From contig NZ_CP140152.1 in NCBI RefSeq assembly GCF_034479515.1, forward strand, positions 2,604,001 through 2,668,000: a stretch of 64,000 nt of DNA, in the 5' to 3' direction. Positions 41,176 to 51,076 of this stretch are shown piece after piece. The notes beneath the pieces were generated by a model. That model made no database searches. It was not told the origin of the DNA and saw nothing but the letters and a program-made list of their open reading frames with translations. Positions within the stretch are counted from its first letter, which is position 1; every line of letters starts with the position of its first letter. Both the position numbers and the translations under genes were made by a program. This DNA comes from Duganella zoogloeoides (GTDB lineage Bacteria; Pseudomonadota; Gammaproteobacteria; Burkholderiales; Burkholderiaceae_D).

Positions 41176-42387
41176 ATGAGCATCGACGCCAAAAACACCT
41201 TCTTCACCGGCCTGCAGCATACCCTCGACCAGTTGCGCAGCGATGGCCTGTTCAAGCCGGAGCGGGTGCTGGCGTCGCGCCAGGGCGCCGAAGTGGTGGG
41301 CCAGGACGGCCGCACCCTGATCAATATGTGCGCCAATAACTACCTCGGTTTGTCGGGCGAAGCGTGGGTGGCGCAAGCCTCGATCGACGCCACCGAACAA
41401 TACGGCTACGGCCTGTCGTCGGTGCGCTTCATCTGCGGCACCCAGACCGTGCACAAGCAGCTGGAACAGGCGATTTCCAAGTTTCTGGGCACCGAAGACA
41501 CCATCCTGTACGCAGCGGCTTTCGACGCCAACGGCGGCTTGTTCGAGCCGCTGTTCGACGAGAACGACGCCATCATTTCCGACGCGCTCAATCACGCATC
41601 GATCATCGACGGCATCCGCCTGTGCAAGGCTGCGCGCTTCCGCTACGCCCACAACGACATGGCCGACCTGGAAAAGCAGCTGCAGGCGGCCGCCGGCAAG
41701 CGCCATAAAGTCATCGTCACCGACGGCGTGTTCTCGATGGACGGCACCATCGCCCAACTGGACAAGATCTGCGACCTGGCCGACCAGTACGGCGCGCTGG
41801 TGATGATCGACGAATGCCACGCTTCCGGCTTCATGGGCGCTACCGGCCGTGGCACGCACGAACACCACAACGTGATGGGCCGCATCGACATCATCACCGG
41901 CACGCTGGGCAAGGCCCTGGGCGGCGCCATGGGCGGTTTTACGTCGGCGCGCAAGGAAGTGATCGACATGCTGCGCCAGAAATCGCGTCCTTACCTGTTC
42001 TCCAACACGCTGGCGCCGTCGATCGCCGGTGCTTCGCTGGCAGTGCTCGAGCGCCTGTCGCAATCGACCGAATTGCGCGACCGCCTGCACCTGAATACTG
42101 CCTATTTCCGCAAGGAGATCGAGCGCATCGGCTTCACCATCAAGCCGGGCACGCACCCGGTGGTGCCGGTGATGCTGTTCGACGCACCGGTGGCGCAAAA
42201 GTTCGCTGCCCGCATGTACGAGCTGGGCGTGCTCTTGTCCGGCTTCTTCTATCCGGTAGTGCCGATGGGGCAGGCGCGCGTGCGCGTGCAGCTGTCCGCC
42301 GCCCATACCCGCGAGCAGCTCGATACGGTGCTCAAGGCCTTCGAGCAGGCCGGCAATGAACTTGGCCTGCTGAACCAGGCAGCGTAA
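41176..42387 (+). CDS. kbl: Glycine C-acetyltransferase (2-amino-3-ketobutyrate CoA ligase)
   Basis: A 403-residue PLP enzyme that splits 2-amino-3-ketobutyrate with CoA into glycine and acetyl-CoA, the second step of threonine degradation. Family blocks: NMCANNYLGLS, GLSSVRFICGTQTVHK, DALNHASIIDG, VTDGVFSMDGTIA, IDECHASGFMG, and the PLP lysine in TGTLGKALGGAMGG (Lys246). Length matches E. coli Kbl (398). AAGGGA lies 7 bases before the ATG at 41176. It is first in a three-gene operon with tdh and sdaA, and divergent from an XRE-cupin regulator. Confidence 0.95.
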   Translation: MSIDAKNTFFTGLQHTLDQLRSDGLFKPERVLASRQGAEVVGQDGRTLINMCANNYLGLSGEAWVAQASIDATEQYGYGLSSVRFICGTQTVHKQLEQAISKFLGTEDTILYAAAFDANGGLFEPLFDENDAIISDALNHASIIDGIRLCKAARFRYAHNDMADLEKQLQAAAGKRHKVIVTDGVFSMDGTIAQLDKICDLADQYGALVMIDECHASGFMGATGRGTHEHHNVMGRIDIITGTLGKALGGAMGGFTSARKEVIDMLRQKSRPYLFSNTLAPSIAGASLAVLERLSQSTELRDRLHLNTAYFRKEIERIGFTIKPGTHPVVPVMLFDAPVAQKFAARMYELGVLLSGFFYPVVPMGQARVRVQLSAAHTREQLDTVLKAFEQAGNELGLLNQAA

Positions 42388-42418
42388 AACCAATAATATG
42401 CACATCGTCAGGAATCAC

Positions 42419-43417
42419 ATGAACATCACTACCCCAAGCGCCGAACGCATTCACGCCGAACGTATTCTCGTCATCGGCGCCAACGGCCAGATCGGCAGCG
42501 AACTGGTGGAGGCGCTGGCCGCCAGCCACGGCGCCGACAACGTCTTCGCCGCCGACATCAGCCCCACCAACCTGTACAACGCGGCGCGCTACCTGACGCT
42601 CAATGTGCTCGACAAGGAAGCGCTGTCGGCGCTGGTCACCAGCGAAGGCATCACCCAGGTGTACCAGCTGGCGGCCATGCTGTCGGCCACCGGCGAGGCA
42701 GCCCCGCTCAAGGCCTGGACCCTGAACATGGACGGCCTGCTCAACATCCTGGAAGTGGCGCGCGAGCGCGGCGCCATTGGCAAGCCATTGAAAGTGTTCT
42801 GGCCGTCGTCGATTGCCGCCTTCGGCCCCAACACCCCGGCGGTGAACACGCCGCAAACCACGGTGATGGACCCGACCACCATCTATGGCATCAGCAAACT
42901 GGCCGGCGAACGCCTGTGCGAGTACTACTTCATCAAGTATGGTGTCGATGTGCGCAGCATCCGCTATCCGGGCATCATCAGTTTTAAATCGCCTCCGGGC
43001 GGCGGCACCACCGATTACGCCATCGCGATCTTCCACTCGGCGCTGCGCGGCGAACGCTACGAATGCTTCCTCGGCCCGCACACCACGCTGCCGATGATCT
43101 ACATGCCCGACGCCATCCGCGCCACCATCGAACTGATGGAAGCGCCAAGCGAACAGGTGAAAGTGCGCTCGTCCTACAACGTGGCCGGCGTATCGTTCAA
43201 CCCGGAACAACTGGCCGCCGCGATCACCCGCGCGGTACCGGACTTCAAGATCGGCTACCAGCCGGACAGCCGCCAGGCGATTGCCGACTCGTGGCCGCAA
43301 AGCCTCGACGACGCCGTGGCCACCGCCGACTGGGGCTGGAGGGCGCGCATCGGCATCGACGCCATGGTGGCCGACATGCTGGCCAACGTTAATGTCCAGC
43401 TTGGTCAGGCCGCGTAA
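42419..43417 (+). CDS. tdh: L-threonine 3-dehydrogenase, short-chain (epimerase-like) type
   Basis: A 332-residue extended short-chain dehydrogenase. The NAD motif is ILVIGANGQIGSE; the active-site region has WPSSIAAFG and the YxxxK motif in YGISKLAGERL. A threonine-dehydrogenase-specific feel is given by RYPGIISFKSPPGGGTTDY. It oxidises threonine to 2-amino-3-ketobutyrate, which Kbl then cleaves. This SDR type is unrelated to the zinc-dependent Tdh of E. coli. AGGA 6 bases before the ATG at 42419 supports the start. The gene lies 31 bases after kbl. Confidence 0.9.
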   Translation: MNITTPSAERIHAERILVIGANGQIGSELVEALAASHGADNVFAADISPTNLYNAARYLTLNVLDKEALSALVTSEGITQVYQLAAMLSATGEAAPLKAWTLNMDGLLNILEVARERGAIGKPLKVFWPSSIAAFGPNTPAVNTPQTTVMDPTTIYGISKLAGERLCEYYFIKYGVDVRSIRYPGIISFKSPPGGGTTDYAIAIFHSALRGERYECFLGPHTTLPMIYMPDAIRATIELMEAPSEQVKVRSSYNVAGVSFNPEQLAAAITRAVPDFKIGYQPDSRQAIADSWPQSLDDAVATADWGWRARIGIDAMVADMLANVNVQLGQAA

Positions 43418-43454
43418 ATTTAACCATCATATAAAACTACAACGAGAGACACTG

Positions 43455-44840
43455 ATGGACATGAGCGTATTCGATCTGTTCAAGATCGGCATAGGACCGT
43501 CGAGTTCCCACACGGTGGGACCGATGGTGGCGGCGCGCCGCTTTTTGCTGGACTGCGCGCCGCTCGATGACGCCGTCAGCGTCACCGCCGAGCTGTATGG
43601 CTCGCTGGCGCTGACCGGCGTGGGCCACGCCACCGACAAGGCGGTGATCCTGGGCCTGATGGGTGAAACCCCGCAGGGCGTGGTGCCGACGCAGGTCGAT
43701 GCGCAACTGGCCGCCGCCGAAGCGGCCGGCCAGCTGGCGCTGCTGGGCGGGCACATGGTGCCGTTCAAGCGCGGCGTCAACCTGGTCTTTCACATGGCCG
43801 AGTCGCTGGCCGAGCACCCGAACGGCATGCGTTTCACGCTCACCCGCGCCGACGGTTCGACCACCAGCAAGGTGTATTACTCGGTGGGCGGCGGCTTTAT
43901 CCGCGAGGAAGGGGAGGCGCAGCAGGCGGCGCCCGATACCGCGCGCCCCGTGCTGCCATACCCGTTCGACACCATGGACCAGCTGCTGGCGCACGGCCAG
44001 GCCAGCGGCCTGACGATTCCGCAGATGTTGCGCGCCAACGAGTGCGCGCGCCTGGGCAACGCCGAACTCGATGCCGGCATCGACCGCATCTGGCACGTCA
44101 TGCGCGACTGTATCAACCACGGCCTGGAAACCGCCGGCATCCTGCCGGGCGGCCTGCAGGTCAAGCGCCGCGCGGCGCGGTTATGGCAGCAGGCGCAATC
44201 GAATGTAGTGCCGGCGAATCACCTGCCGCACGACGCGCTGCACCAGGTCAGCCTGTACGCGATGGCGGTCAACGAGGAAAACGCTGCCGGCGGGCGTGTG
44301 GTCACGGCGCCCACCAACGGCGCGGCCGGCATCATCCCGGCGGTGCTGCGCTACTACGCGGAGGACTGCAAACCAAGCGATCCGGTCACCGGCATCCGCG
44401 ACTTCATGCTCACGGCAGCCGCCATCGGCATGCTGTGCAAGCGCAACGCGTCGATCTCGGGCGCCGAAGTCGGCTGCCAGGGCGAGGTGGGCGTGGCGTG
44501 CGCGATGGCCGCTGCCGGCCTGGTGGCGGCGCTGGGCGGCACCAACCTGCAAATTGAAAACGCCGCCGAAATCGGCATCGAGCATCACCTGGGCATGACG
44601 TGCGATCCGATCGGCGGCCTGGTGCAGATTCCGTGCATCGAGCGCAATGGCATGGGCGCGGTCAAGGCAATTACCGCCGCGTCGCTGGCGCTCAAGGGCG
44701 ACGGCACCCACTTCGTCAGTCTCGACGAGGTGATCGAGACCATGCGCCAGACCGGCGCCGACATGCAGGCCAAGTACAAGGAAACCTCGCTGGGCGGTCT
44801 CGCCATCCACGTCATCACCGTCAACCACGCTGCCTGCTGA
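43455..44840 (+). CDS. sdaA: L-serine ammonia-lyase, iron-sulfur type
   Basis: A 461-residue single-chain L-serine dehydratase that turns serine into pyruvate and ammonia with a [4Fe-4S] cluster. The N-terminal beta domain begins [21 protein letters not shown]; the catalytic domain has [13 protein letters not shown]. Cluster cysteines lie in [20 protein letters not shown] and [19 protein letters not shown]. It closes the operon kbl-tdh-sdaA: glycine from Kbl can be turned into serine by GlyA elsewhere and then deaminated here. The stop is 6 bases from the stop of the convergent GGDEF/EAL gene, leaving no space for a terminator. Confidence 0.95.
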   Translation: MDMSVFDLFKIGIGPSSSHTVGPMVAARRFLLDCAPLDDAVSVTAELYGSLALTGVGHATDKAVILGLMGETPQGVVPTQVDAQLAAAEAAGQLALLGGHMVPFKRGVNLVFHMAESLAEHPNGMRFTLTRADGSTTSKVYYSVGGGFIREEGEAQQAAPDTARPVLPYPFDTMDQLLAHGQASGLTIPQMLRANECARLGNAELDAGIDRIWHVMRDCINHGLETAGILPGGLQVKRRAARLWQQAQSNVVPANHLPHDALHQVSLYAMAVNEENAAGGRVVTAPTNGAAGIIPAVLRYYAEDCKPSDPVTGIRDFMLTAAAIGMLCKRNASISGAEVGCQGEVGVACAMAAAGLVAALGGTNLQIENAAEIGIEHHLGMTCDPIGGLVQIPCIERNGMGAVKAITAASLALKGDGTHFVSLDEVIETMRQTGADMQAKYKETSLGGLAIHVITVNHAAC

Positions 44841-44846
44841 ATTTTC

Positions 44847-47606
44847 TCAGAGCAGTTTGCCACCTTCGAGCAAGCCCTGGAACTCCAGCGGCGCCACGGG
44901 CTTGCTGAAGTAGTAACCCTGCATTTCGTCGCAATGCTGCTGCTGTAAAAACGCCAGCTGCTCCGCCGTCTCCACTCCCTCTGCAATCGTCTTCAATCCC
45001 AGGCTCCGCGCCATGTTGATGATGGCGCTGACGATCGCCTTGTCCTCGGCATCGGTGCTGATGTCGCGCACGAACGACTTGTCGATCTTCAATTTATAAA
45101 CCTTGAATTTCTTCAGGTGGCTCAGCGACGAGTAACCGGTGCCGAAGTCGTCGATCGACATCCGTATGCCGCGCTCGTGCAGGTGATTCATCATGGTGAT
45201 TGCGCCCTGCGGGTCGTGGAGGGCCACGCCTTCGGTCAGTTCCAGCTCCAGGTACTCGGGCGGCAGACCTTCCTCGAACAGGATTTGCGACACCAGTTCC
45301 GGCAGGTCGGTGTTGCGGAACTGGGTGGCGGACAGGTTCACTGCCATCACCAGCGGCGCCAGGCCCGCGTCGAGCCACGCCCGCGCCTGGCGCACCGCCT
45401 GGCGCAGCACCCAGGCGCCGATCTGCAGTATCAGGCCGCTGTCTTCGGCGGCGGGGATGAATTCTACCGGCGAGATGTCGCCCAGTTCCGGCGTACTCCA
45501 GCGCAGCAGCGCTTCGGCGCCGACGATGCGCTGGTCGAGTAGCGACACCTGCGGTTGATAGACCACGCGCAGCTGGTCGCGCTCGATCGCATAGCGCAGC
45601 AGGTTGACCAGCTGCAGGTGGCGCGCCGCACGCAGGTGCATGGCGGCGGTAAACAGGCGGTAGTCGTGGCGGCCGGCGCGCTTGACCTGGTACATGGCGG
45701 CGTCGGCGCGCTGCAGCAGGTTTTCCATGTCGTCGCCGTCGTCGGGGCACAGCGCGATGCCGATCGACGCCGTCACTTTCAGATCATGGATGCCCACCCG
45801 GAACGGCTGGGCGATCAGTTCCATCACGCGCCGCGCCGCATCGGTGGCTTCCTGGGCGCCGGCGCCTTGCAGCACGAAGATGAATTCGTCGCCGCCCAGG
45901 CGCGCCACCATGTCGCCCTCGCGGATCGCATGGCCGAGGCGCTTGGCCAGCTCGCACAGCAGCCCGTCGCCCACGCTGTGGCCCAGCGAGTCGTTGATGT
46001 CCTTGAAATGGTCGAGGTCCAGCATCATCAATGCCAGCGGCGTGCGATGAATGCGTGCGCGTTCCAGCGATTGCAGCGTGTGCTCCTGCAATTGGGCGCG
46101 GTTGGGCAGGCCGGTGAGGGTGTCGAAGTGGGCCAGATACTGGATGCGCTGGTCGGTCTGTTCGCGCTGGCGTTCGCGGTCGAAGTTTTTCAACGCATAG
46201 TCGATGTCGCTGGCCATCTCGATGAACAGCGACTGCACCTCGGGGTCGAAGGCGCCGGTCGCGGTGGAGTAGGCCGAGAAAAAACCCGTGATGGCGCCGT
46301 CGCGATGCAGCGGAATCGACATGGCTGCACGCCAGCCGCAGCGCTCGAAATGCTTGCGCCACTGCGGCGACTGCGGCGTCTGCCCGAAATCCTGGCACCA
46401 GAACGGCGCGTCGTCGCGATACGCGGCGGCGACCGGGCCGCGACCTTCCGGCAGTGCCGGATCGACCGAGATATGCTGTGCATTGAGGTAGTCGATATGG
46501 TCACCGGCGCCGGCCACCGGCGTCACCCGCAGCGATGCGGGATCGATCAGGCCGATCCAGGCCAGCGACATGCCGCCGTGCGAGACCACGGCGTCGCACA
46601 CGCTGTCGAACAGCTCCTGCTCGTCGCGGCTGCGCACGATGGCCTGGTTGCACTGGCTGAGCGCCGCGTACAGCTTGCCCAGGCGCCGGGCCCGGGCCAG
46701 GGCGTCGGTGCGTTCCTGGTCCACCCGCACCAGGTTGTGGCGGGTTTCGGCCAGCCATGCCAGCACGCTGTCGCGCGCATGGTCAGGTACCGGCGGCGGT
46801 TCGGTGATGTCGCCGCGCCCCAGTCGGCGGATCTCCTGCTGCAACTGGTCCACCGAGCACCCCAGGGTGGCATCGAGCCGGCGCTTGGCGCGCCACAGCA
46901 GCGCTACCAGCACCAGCGCGAACAGGATGAAGCCGAGGCGCGCGCCATTGGCTTGCAGCGCCGTGTTCTGCACCGCGCGCAGGGTACGGTGTTCCACGCT
47001 CTCGGTCACCTGGGCAATCGGCAGCATGATGGCGGCCTTGGCGCGGTGGTAGCTGGCATCGAACAGCATGGCGCGGGCGGCAGCGAGCGCGTCGGGATCG
47101 TCACCGCCGAAGTCGCGCATGGCCAGCGCCTTGTTCTCGATCCCGGTCAGGCGGTCCGATTCGTCCTTGGCGCGCGTGAGCAGGCGCAGTTCTGCCGCCG
47201 TAAAGCCGGCCTCGCGCAGCAGGTCCATCAGGGGCACGGCGGCGCCGGGCTGGCGCGGACGCCGGCCGCTTTCGACGACCAGGTCCCAATACACATTGTC
47301 GTAGCCCTGCGGGCGCGGCGCGCGGCCGTCGCGGATGTCGATGATTTCCTGGTAATGGCGGCGGTATTGCGGATCGCCGGTGACCACGTAGCTGCGCGCC
47401 ATGCGGGTGAGGTCGTCGGAAGACTGGCGCAGCTCCTCGATCAGCGTACGCGAGGCGTAGCGCTGCTGGTTGGCGTGGTCGATGCGCTTTTCGGTCCAGA
47501 CGTAGAGCAGGAAGGCGATGGTGACGACGAACAGGGCGCCGAAACAGGCCCACAGGATGTTGACGAACTGCCTGGGCGCGGGCTGACGGGAAACTGGCAA
47601 CTTCAT
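44847..47606 (-). CDS. Membrane GAF-GGDEF-EAL c-di-GMP protein
   Basis: A 919-residue membrane protein. One helix (VNILWACFGALFVVTIAFLLYVW), a periplasmic helical region to about residue 220, a second helix (GFILFALVLVALLW), then a GAF domain (about 310-470), GGDEF (ARLGGDEFIFVL) and EAL (VGAEALLRW, VNLSATQFRN, LELTEGVA, DDFGTGYSS, KIDKSFV, AEGVE, canonical). Both catalytic motifs are intact; the IREGDMVARL stretch before GGDEF carries an RxxD inhibitory-type site. The ATG at 47606 is preferred because the upstream in-frame stretch to 47756 is Arg-rich and precedes the membrane helix. No strong Shine-Dalgarno is seen. Confidence 0.9.
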   Translation of the reverse strand: MKLPVSRQPAPRQFVNILWACFGALFVVTIAFLLYVWTEKRIDHANQQRYASRTLIEELRQSSDDLTRMARSYVVTGDPQYRRHYQEIIDIRDGRAPRPQGYDNVYWDLVVESGRRPRQPGAAVPLMDLLREAGFTAAELRLLTRAKDESDRLTGIENKALAMRDFGGDDPDALAAARAMLFDASYHRAKAAIMLPIAQVTESVEHRTLRAVQNTALQANGARLGFILFALVLVALLWRAKRRLDATLGCSVDQLQQEIRRLGRGDITEPPPVPDHARDSVLAWLAETRHNLVRVDQERTDALARARRLGKLYAALSQCNQAIVRSRDEQELFDSVCDAVVSHGGMSLAWIGLIDPASLRVTPVAGAGDHIDYLNAQHISVDPALPEGRGPVAAAYRDDAPFWCQDFGQTPQSPQWRKHFERCGWRAAMSIPLHRDGAITGFFSAYSTATGAFDPEVQSLFIEMASDIDYALKNFDRERQREQTDQRIQYLAHFDTLTGLPNRAQLQEHTLQSLERARIHRTPLALMMLDLDHFKDINDSLGHSVGDGLLCELAKRLGHAIREGDMVARLGGDEFIFVLQGAGAQEATDAARRVMELIAQPFRVGIHDLKVTASIGIALCPDDGDDMENLLQRADAAMYQVKRAGRHDYRLFTAAMHLRAARHLQLVNLLRYAIERDQLRVVYQPQVSLLDQRIVGAEALLRWSTPELGDISPVEFIPAAEDSGLILQIGAWVLRQAVRQARAWLDAGLAPLVMAVNLSATQFRNTDLPELVSQILFEEGLPPEYLELELTEGVALHDPQGAITMMNHLHERGIRMSIDDFGTGYSSLSHLKKFKVYKLKIDKSFVRDISTDAEDKAIVSAIINMARSLGLKTIAEGVETAEQLAFLQQQHCDEMQGYYFSKPVAPLEFQGLLEGGKLL

Positions 47607-47694
47607 AATGAATGGCGGCAGGCGCCTTGAAACCCTGGAAAATCTGACGTATGCAGTATATTGCCTCAAAGACAGCGAGGCCAGCGCACGCATG

Positions 47695-47731
47695 CTGAAA
47701 TGCCCGGCGGCGTGCGTGCGGGGCCTTTCAG
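47695..47731. repeat. Imperfect hairpin upstream of thrC
   Basis: CTGAAA-x-GCCC-x-GC pairs with the mirrored GC-x-GGGC-x-TTTCAG, 12 pairs with two mismatches, 112 bases before thrC. There is no T-run on either strand, so it is not a clear terminator; it lies upstream of the thrC promoter. Confidence 0.35.
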
Positions 47732-47751
47732 TACGCCATAAAACAACGATC

Positions 47752-47781
47752 TTCACCGCAATCGCCGTGGCGCACTATAAT
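47752..47781 (+). promoter_or_regulatory. Probable sigma-70 promoter of thrC
   Basis: TTCACC (47752-47757) and TATAAT (47776-47781) with an 18-base spacer, 61 bases before the thrC ATG. The -10 box is perfect; the -35 matches 4 of 6. Confidence 0.55.
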
Positions 47782-47842
47782 ATCCGCTCATTTTGCAGCG
47801 TTCCGCCATTTTGTTGCCAGTACAACCGGACTTCTCTCATCT

Positions 47843-49321
47843 ATGCAATACGTCTCTACCCGCGCCGCCTCTTCGCCGGCCGCATCGTCGAACTCCCAAC
47901 AATTCTCGGACATTCTGCTCGGCGGTCTGGCCACCGACGGCGGCCTGTTCCTGCCGGCCGAGTACCCGCAGGTGACCGGCGCCGAAATCGATGCCTGGCG
48001 CAAGCTGTCGTACGCCGAACTGGCGTTTGAAATCCTGCGCAAATTCGCCACCGATATTCCGGAAGCTGACCTGCGCGCGCTCACCGCCAAAACGTATACG
48101 CAAGAGGTGTACTGCAACGCCCGTCCCGATGACGACGCGGCGCGCATCACGCCGCTGCGCGTGCTGGAAGAGGGCAATGGCACCAAGTTGATGCTGCAAG
48201 CGCTGTCGAACGGCCCCACGCTGGCGTTCAAGGACATGGCCATGCAACTGCTGGGCAACCTGTTCGAATACGCGCTGGCCAAGCAGAAGGCGGAACTGAA
48301 CATCTTCGGCGCCACCTCCGGCGATACCGGCAGCGCGGCCGAATACGCGATGCGCGGCAAGCAGGGCATCCGCGTGTTCATGCTGTCGCCGCACGAAAAA
48401 ATGAGCGCGTTCCAGACCGCCCAGATGTTCAGCCTGCAGGATCCCAACATCTACAACATCGCCATCGAAGGCGTGTTCGACGACGCCCAGGACATGGTCA
48501 AGGCGGTTTCGAACGACCTCGACTTCAAGACGCGCCACAAGATCGGTACCGTCAACTCGATCAACTGGGCCCGCGTAGTGGCGCAGGTGGTGTACTACTT
48601 CCGCGGCTACCTCGAAGCGACCACGGCAAACAACCAGAAAGTGTCGTTCACGGTCCCGTCGGGTAACTTCGGCAATATCTGCGCCGGCCACATCGCCCGC
48701 ATGATGGGCCTGCCGATCGACAAGCTGGTGGCCGCCACCAACGAAAACGACGTGCTCGACGAATTCTTCCGCACCGGCGTGTACCGCGTGCGCAAGTCGT
48801 CCGAGACCTATCACACCAGCAGCCCGTCGATGGACATCTCCAAGGCGTCCAACTTCGAGCGCTTCGTCTATGAACTGGTGGGCCGCGATGGCGACCGCAC
48901 CCGCGCGCTGTTCCACAAGGTGGAAACCCACGGCGGCTTCGATCTGTCCGGCAAACCGGGCAGCGACGGCGACGAGTTCAAACTGGTGTCCAAGTACGGC
49001 TTCAAGTCGGGCAAATCCACCCACGACGACCGCCTCGACACCATCCGCGACGTGGCCGACGACTACGGCATCGTGATCGACACCCACACCGCCGACGGCA
49101 TCAAGGTGGCGCGCGAACACCTGCAACCGGGCGTGCCGATGATCGTGCTGGAAACCGCGCTGGCCGCCAAGTTCAACGAGACCATCCTCGACGCGCTGGG
49201 CGAAGACGCCGAACGTCCGCAAGGCTTCGAAAATATCGAGGACCTGCCACAGAAATTCGTGGTCATGAAGGCCGACGTGGAGGCGATGAAAGCCTACATC
49301 GCCGCCAACACCGGCCTGTGA
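47843..49321 (+). CDS. thrC: Threonine synthase
   Basis: A 492-residue PLP enzyme converting O-phosphohomoserine to threonine. N-terminal domain: MQYVSTR then FSDILLGGLATDGGLFLP. The PLP lysine is Lys130 in GPTLAFKDMAMQ; phosphate-binding and substrate blocks include GATSGDTGSAAEYA, VNSINWARV and VPSGNFGNICAG. Length fits the fungal/betaproteobacterial class (about 480). hom, usually immediately upstream in this group, is absent; a GGDEF/EAL gene occupies that place. The next gene, moeA, begins at or just after the thrC stop. Confidence 0.95.
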   Translation: MQYVSTRAASSPAASSNSQQFSDILLGGLATDGGLFLPAEYPQVTGAEIDAWRKLSYAELAFEILRKFATDIPEADLRALTAKTYTQEVYCNARPDDDAARITPLRVLEEGNGTKLMLQALSNGPTLAFKDMAMQLLGNLFEYALAKQKAELNIFGATSGDTGSAAEYAMRGKQGIRVFMLSPHEKMSAFQTAQMFSLQDPNIYNIAIEGVFDDAQDMVKAVSNDLDFKTRHKIGTVNSINWARVVAQVVYYFRGYLEATTANNQKVSFTVPSGNFGNICAGHIARMMGLPIDKLVAATNENDVLDEFFRTGVYRVRKSSETYHTSSPSMDISKASNFERFVYELVGRDGDRTRALFHKVETHGGFDLSGKPGSDGDEFKLVSKYGFKSGKSTHDDRLDTIRDVADDYGIVIDTHTADGIKVAREHLQPGVPMIVLETALAAKFNETILDALGEDAERPQGFENIEDLPQKFVVMKADVEAMKAYIAANTGL

Positions 49322-49329
49322 GCGGCGCC

Positions 49330-50553
49330 ATGCACGCCCCCAAGCCGATGCTGACCATGGCCGAGGCGCTGGCGCAGATGCTGGCCGCCGCCCGTCCGGT
49401 GGCCGACATCGAGACCGTGCCCACGCTCGAGGCCAACGGCCGCGTGCTGGCCGAGGCCCAGGTCTCCGGCATGAACGTGCCCGGCCAGGACAACACGCAG
49501 ATGGACGGCTACGCCGTGCGCGCGGCCGACTGCATCAGCGGTCACGCCGTGCTCAAGGTGTCGCAGCGCATCCCGGCCGGCCGTGTCGGCCAGCCTTTGC
49601 AGGCCGGTACCGCCGCGCGCATCTTCACGGGCGCGCTGATTCCCCAAGGGGCCGATGCAGTCGTGATGCAGGAGCAGTGCGAAGTGGGCGGCGCCGACGG
49701 CGACACCGTCATCATTCGCCACACGCCGAAAGCGGGCGAGTGGATACGCCGTGCCGGCGAAGACATCACCAGCGGCAGCACCATCCTGCCGGCCGGCGCG
49801 CGCCTGCGCAGCCAGGAGCTGGGCCTGGCCGCATCGGTCGGCCTGGCAACGCTGCCGGTGCGGCGCAAGCTGCGCGTGGCCGTGTTCTTTACCGGCGACG
49901 AGCTGACCATGCCCGGCGAACCGCTGGCGCCCGGCGCCATCTACAACTCCAACCGTTTTACGCTGCGCGCGTTGCTGGAAAACCTCGGTTGCGAGATCAC
50001 CGATTTCGGTATCGTGCCCGATACACTGGATGCCACCCGCGCCGTACTGCGTGACTGCGCCAATGGCCACGACCTGATCATCACGTCGGGCGGGGTGTCG
50101 GTGGGCGAGGAAGACCATGTCAAGCCGGCCGTGGAGGCGGAAGGGCGCCTCACCATGTGGCAAATTGCCATCAAGCCCGGCAAGCCGCTGGCGTTTGGCG
50201 AAGTGGGGCAGGCCGCCTTCGTGGGCTTGCCCGGCAACCCGGTGTCGAGTTTCATCACGTTTTTGATGTTCGTGCGGCCGTTCATCCTGCGCCTGCAAGG
50301 CGTGCAGGGCACGGTGGCGCCGCGCGCGTTTACCATGCGGGCGGACTTCAATCTGCCCAAGGCCGACCGCCGCAACGAGTTCCTGCGCGCGCGCATCAAC
50401 GCCGGCGGCGGGCTGGAACCGTTCCGCAACCAGAGTTCGGGCGTGCTCACGTCCACCGTCTGGGGCGACGGCGTGATCGACAATCCCCCCAACCGCACCA
50501 TCGCCGAAGGCGACCTGGTCCGGTTCATCCCGTTCAGCGAGTTGATGTCCTGA
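49330..50553 (+). CDS. moeA: Molybdopterin molybdotransferase
   Basis: A 407-residue MoeA that inserts molybdate into adenylated molybdopterin. Family blocks: DNTQMDGYAVRAAD, AARIFTGALIPQGADAVVMQEQ, RRAGEDITSGSTIL, GDELTMPGEPLAPGAIYNSN, ITSGGVSVGEEDHVK and GLPGNPVSS. A GTG at 49318 overlaps the thrC stop by 4 bases and is in frame; the ATG at 49330 is the alternative I annotate. The gene is coupled to moaD by a TGATG overlap and probably read from the thrC promoter. Confidence 0.93.
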   Translation: MHAPKPMLTMAEALAQMLAAARPVADIETVPTLEANGRVLAEAQVSGMNVPGQDNTQMDGYAVRAADCISGHAVLKVSQRIPAGRVGQPLQAGTAARIFTGALIPQGADAVVMQEQCEVGGADGDTVIIRHTPKAGEWIRRAGEDITSGSTILPAGARLRSQELGLAASVGLATLPVRRKLRVAVFFTGDELTMPGEPLAPGAIYNSNRFTLRALLENLGCEITDFGIVPDTLDATRAVLRDCANGHDLIITSGGVSVGEEDHVKPAVEAEGRLTMWQIAIKPGKPLAFGEVGQAAFVGLPGNPVSSFITFLMFVRPFILRLQGVQGTVAPRAFTMRADFNLPKADRRNEFLRARINAGGGLEPFRNQSSGVLTSTVWGDGVIDNPPNRTIAEGDLVRFIPFSELMS

Positions 50554-50807
50554 TGGCGGTTACCGTAAAATTTTTTGCCAGCGTGCGCGAAGCCGTGGGC
50601 GTTTCCAGCGACACCCTGGTTCTGCCGGTGGAAGTGGCCACGGTGGGCGACCTGCGCGAGCACCTGTCCGCGCGCGGCGCCAACTGGCGCGGTGCGCTGG
50701 CCAGTCCGGCATTGCGCATGGCCTGCAACCAGGTGATGTGCGATGCCGCCACCCCGGTGCCGGACGGCGCGGAAGTGGCGTTTTTCCCGCCGGTGACGGG
50801 CGGTTAG
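50553..50807 (+). CDS. moaD: Molybdopterin synthase small subunit
   Basis: An 84-residue ubiquitin-fold protein ending in the essential Gly-Gly (FFPPVTGG), which carries the thiocarboxylate used by MoaE to make molybdopterin. The start begins VTVKFFASVREAVG. Its ATG overlaps the moeA stop (TGATG), so it is translationally coupled. moaE, the partner that usually follows in Burkholderiales, is not here; the next gene is on the other strand. Confidence 0.93.
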   Translation: MAVTVKFFASVREAVGVSSDTLVLPVEVATVGDLREHLSARGANWRGALASPALRMACNQVMCDAATPVPDGAEVAFFPPVTGG

Positions 50808-51043
50808 CGCTCGCCCGGCCTGGTGCCGGCGCCGACGTCGTCGCAGCTGGCGCATGGCAACGCCAGGCGGTAGCGGCGCCAGTGACCGTACGTAAAAATT
50901 CCGGCGGCGGCCATGGCCCACAGCGCGGCGCTCAGGTAATCGTCGCGCGTGGTGGAGCCCTTGAACCATTCCGCGGCGGCCAGGATCGCGAACAGCGGCA
51001 ACGCTGCCAACAGGTAGCGTTTCAGCCAGAACAATGCGCCCAT
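50804..51043 (-). CDS. Small hypothetical membrane protein
   Basis: A 79-residue protein with two hydrophobic segments (YLLAALPLFAILAAAEWF and LSAALWAMAAAGIFTYGHW) and a C-terminus with a CASC motif. I know no family for it. An excellent Shine-Dalgarno (GGGAGA, 4 bases before the ATG) makes it likely to be expressed. Its 3' end overlaps the moaD stop by 4 bases on the opposite strand; it is divergent from the flavoprotein gene at 51077. Confidence 0.65.
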   Translation of the reverse strand: MGALFWLKRYLLAALPLFAILAAAEWFKGSTTRDDYLSAALWAMAAAGIFTYGHWRRYRLALPCASCDDVGAGTRPGER

Positions 51044-51076
51044 GCAGTCTCCCTCTCATTTTGATTATTGAACACC

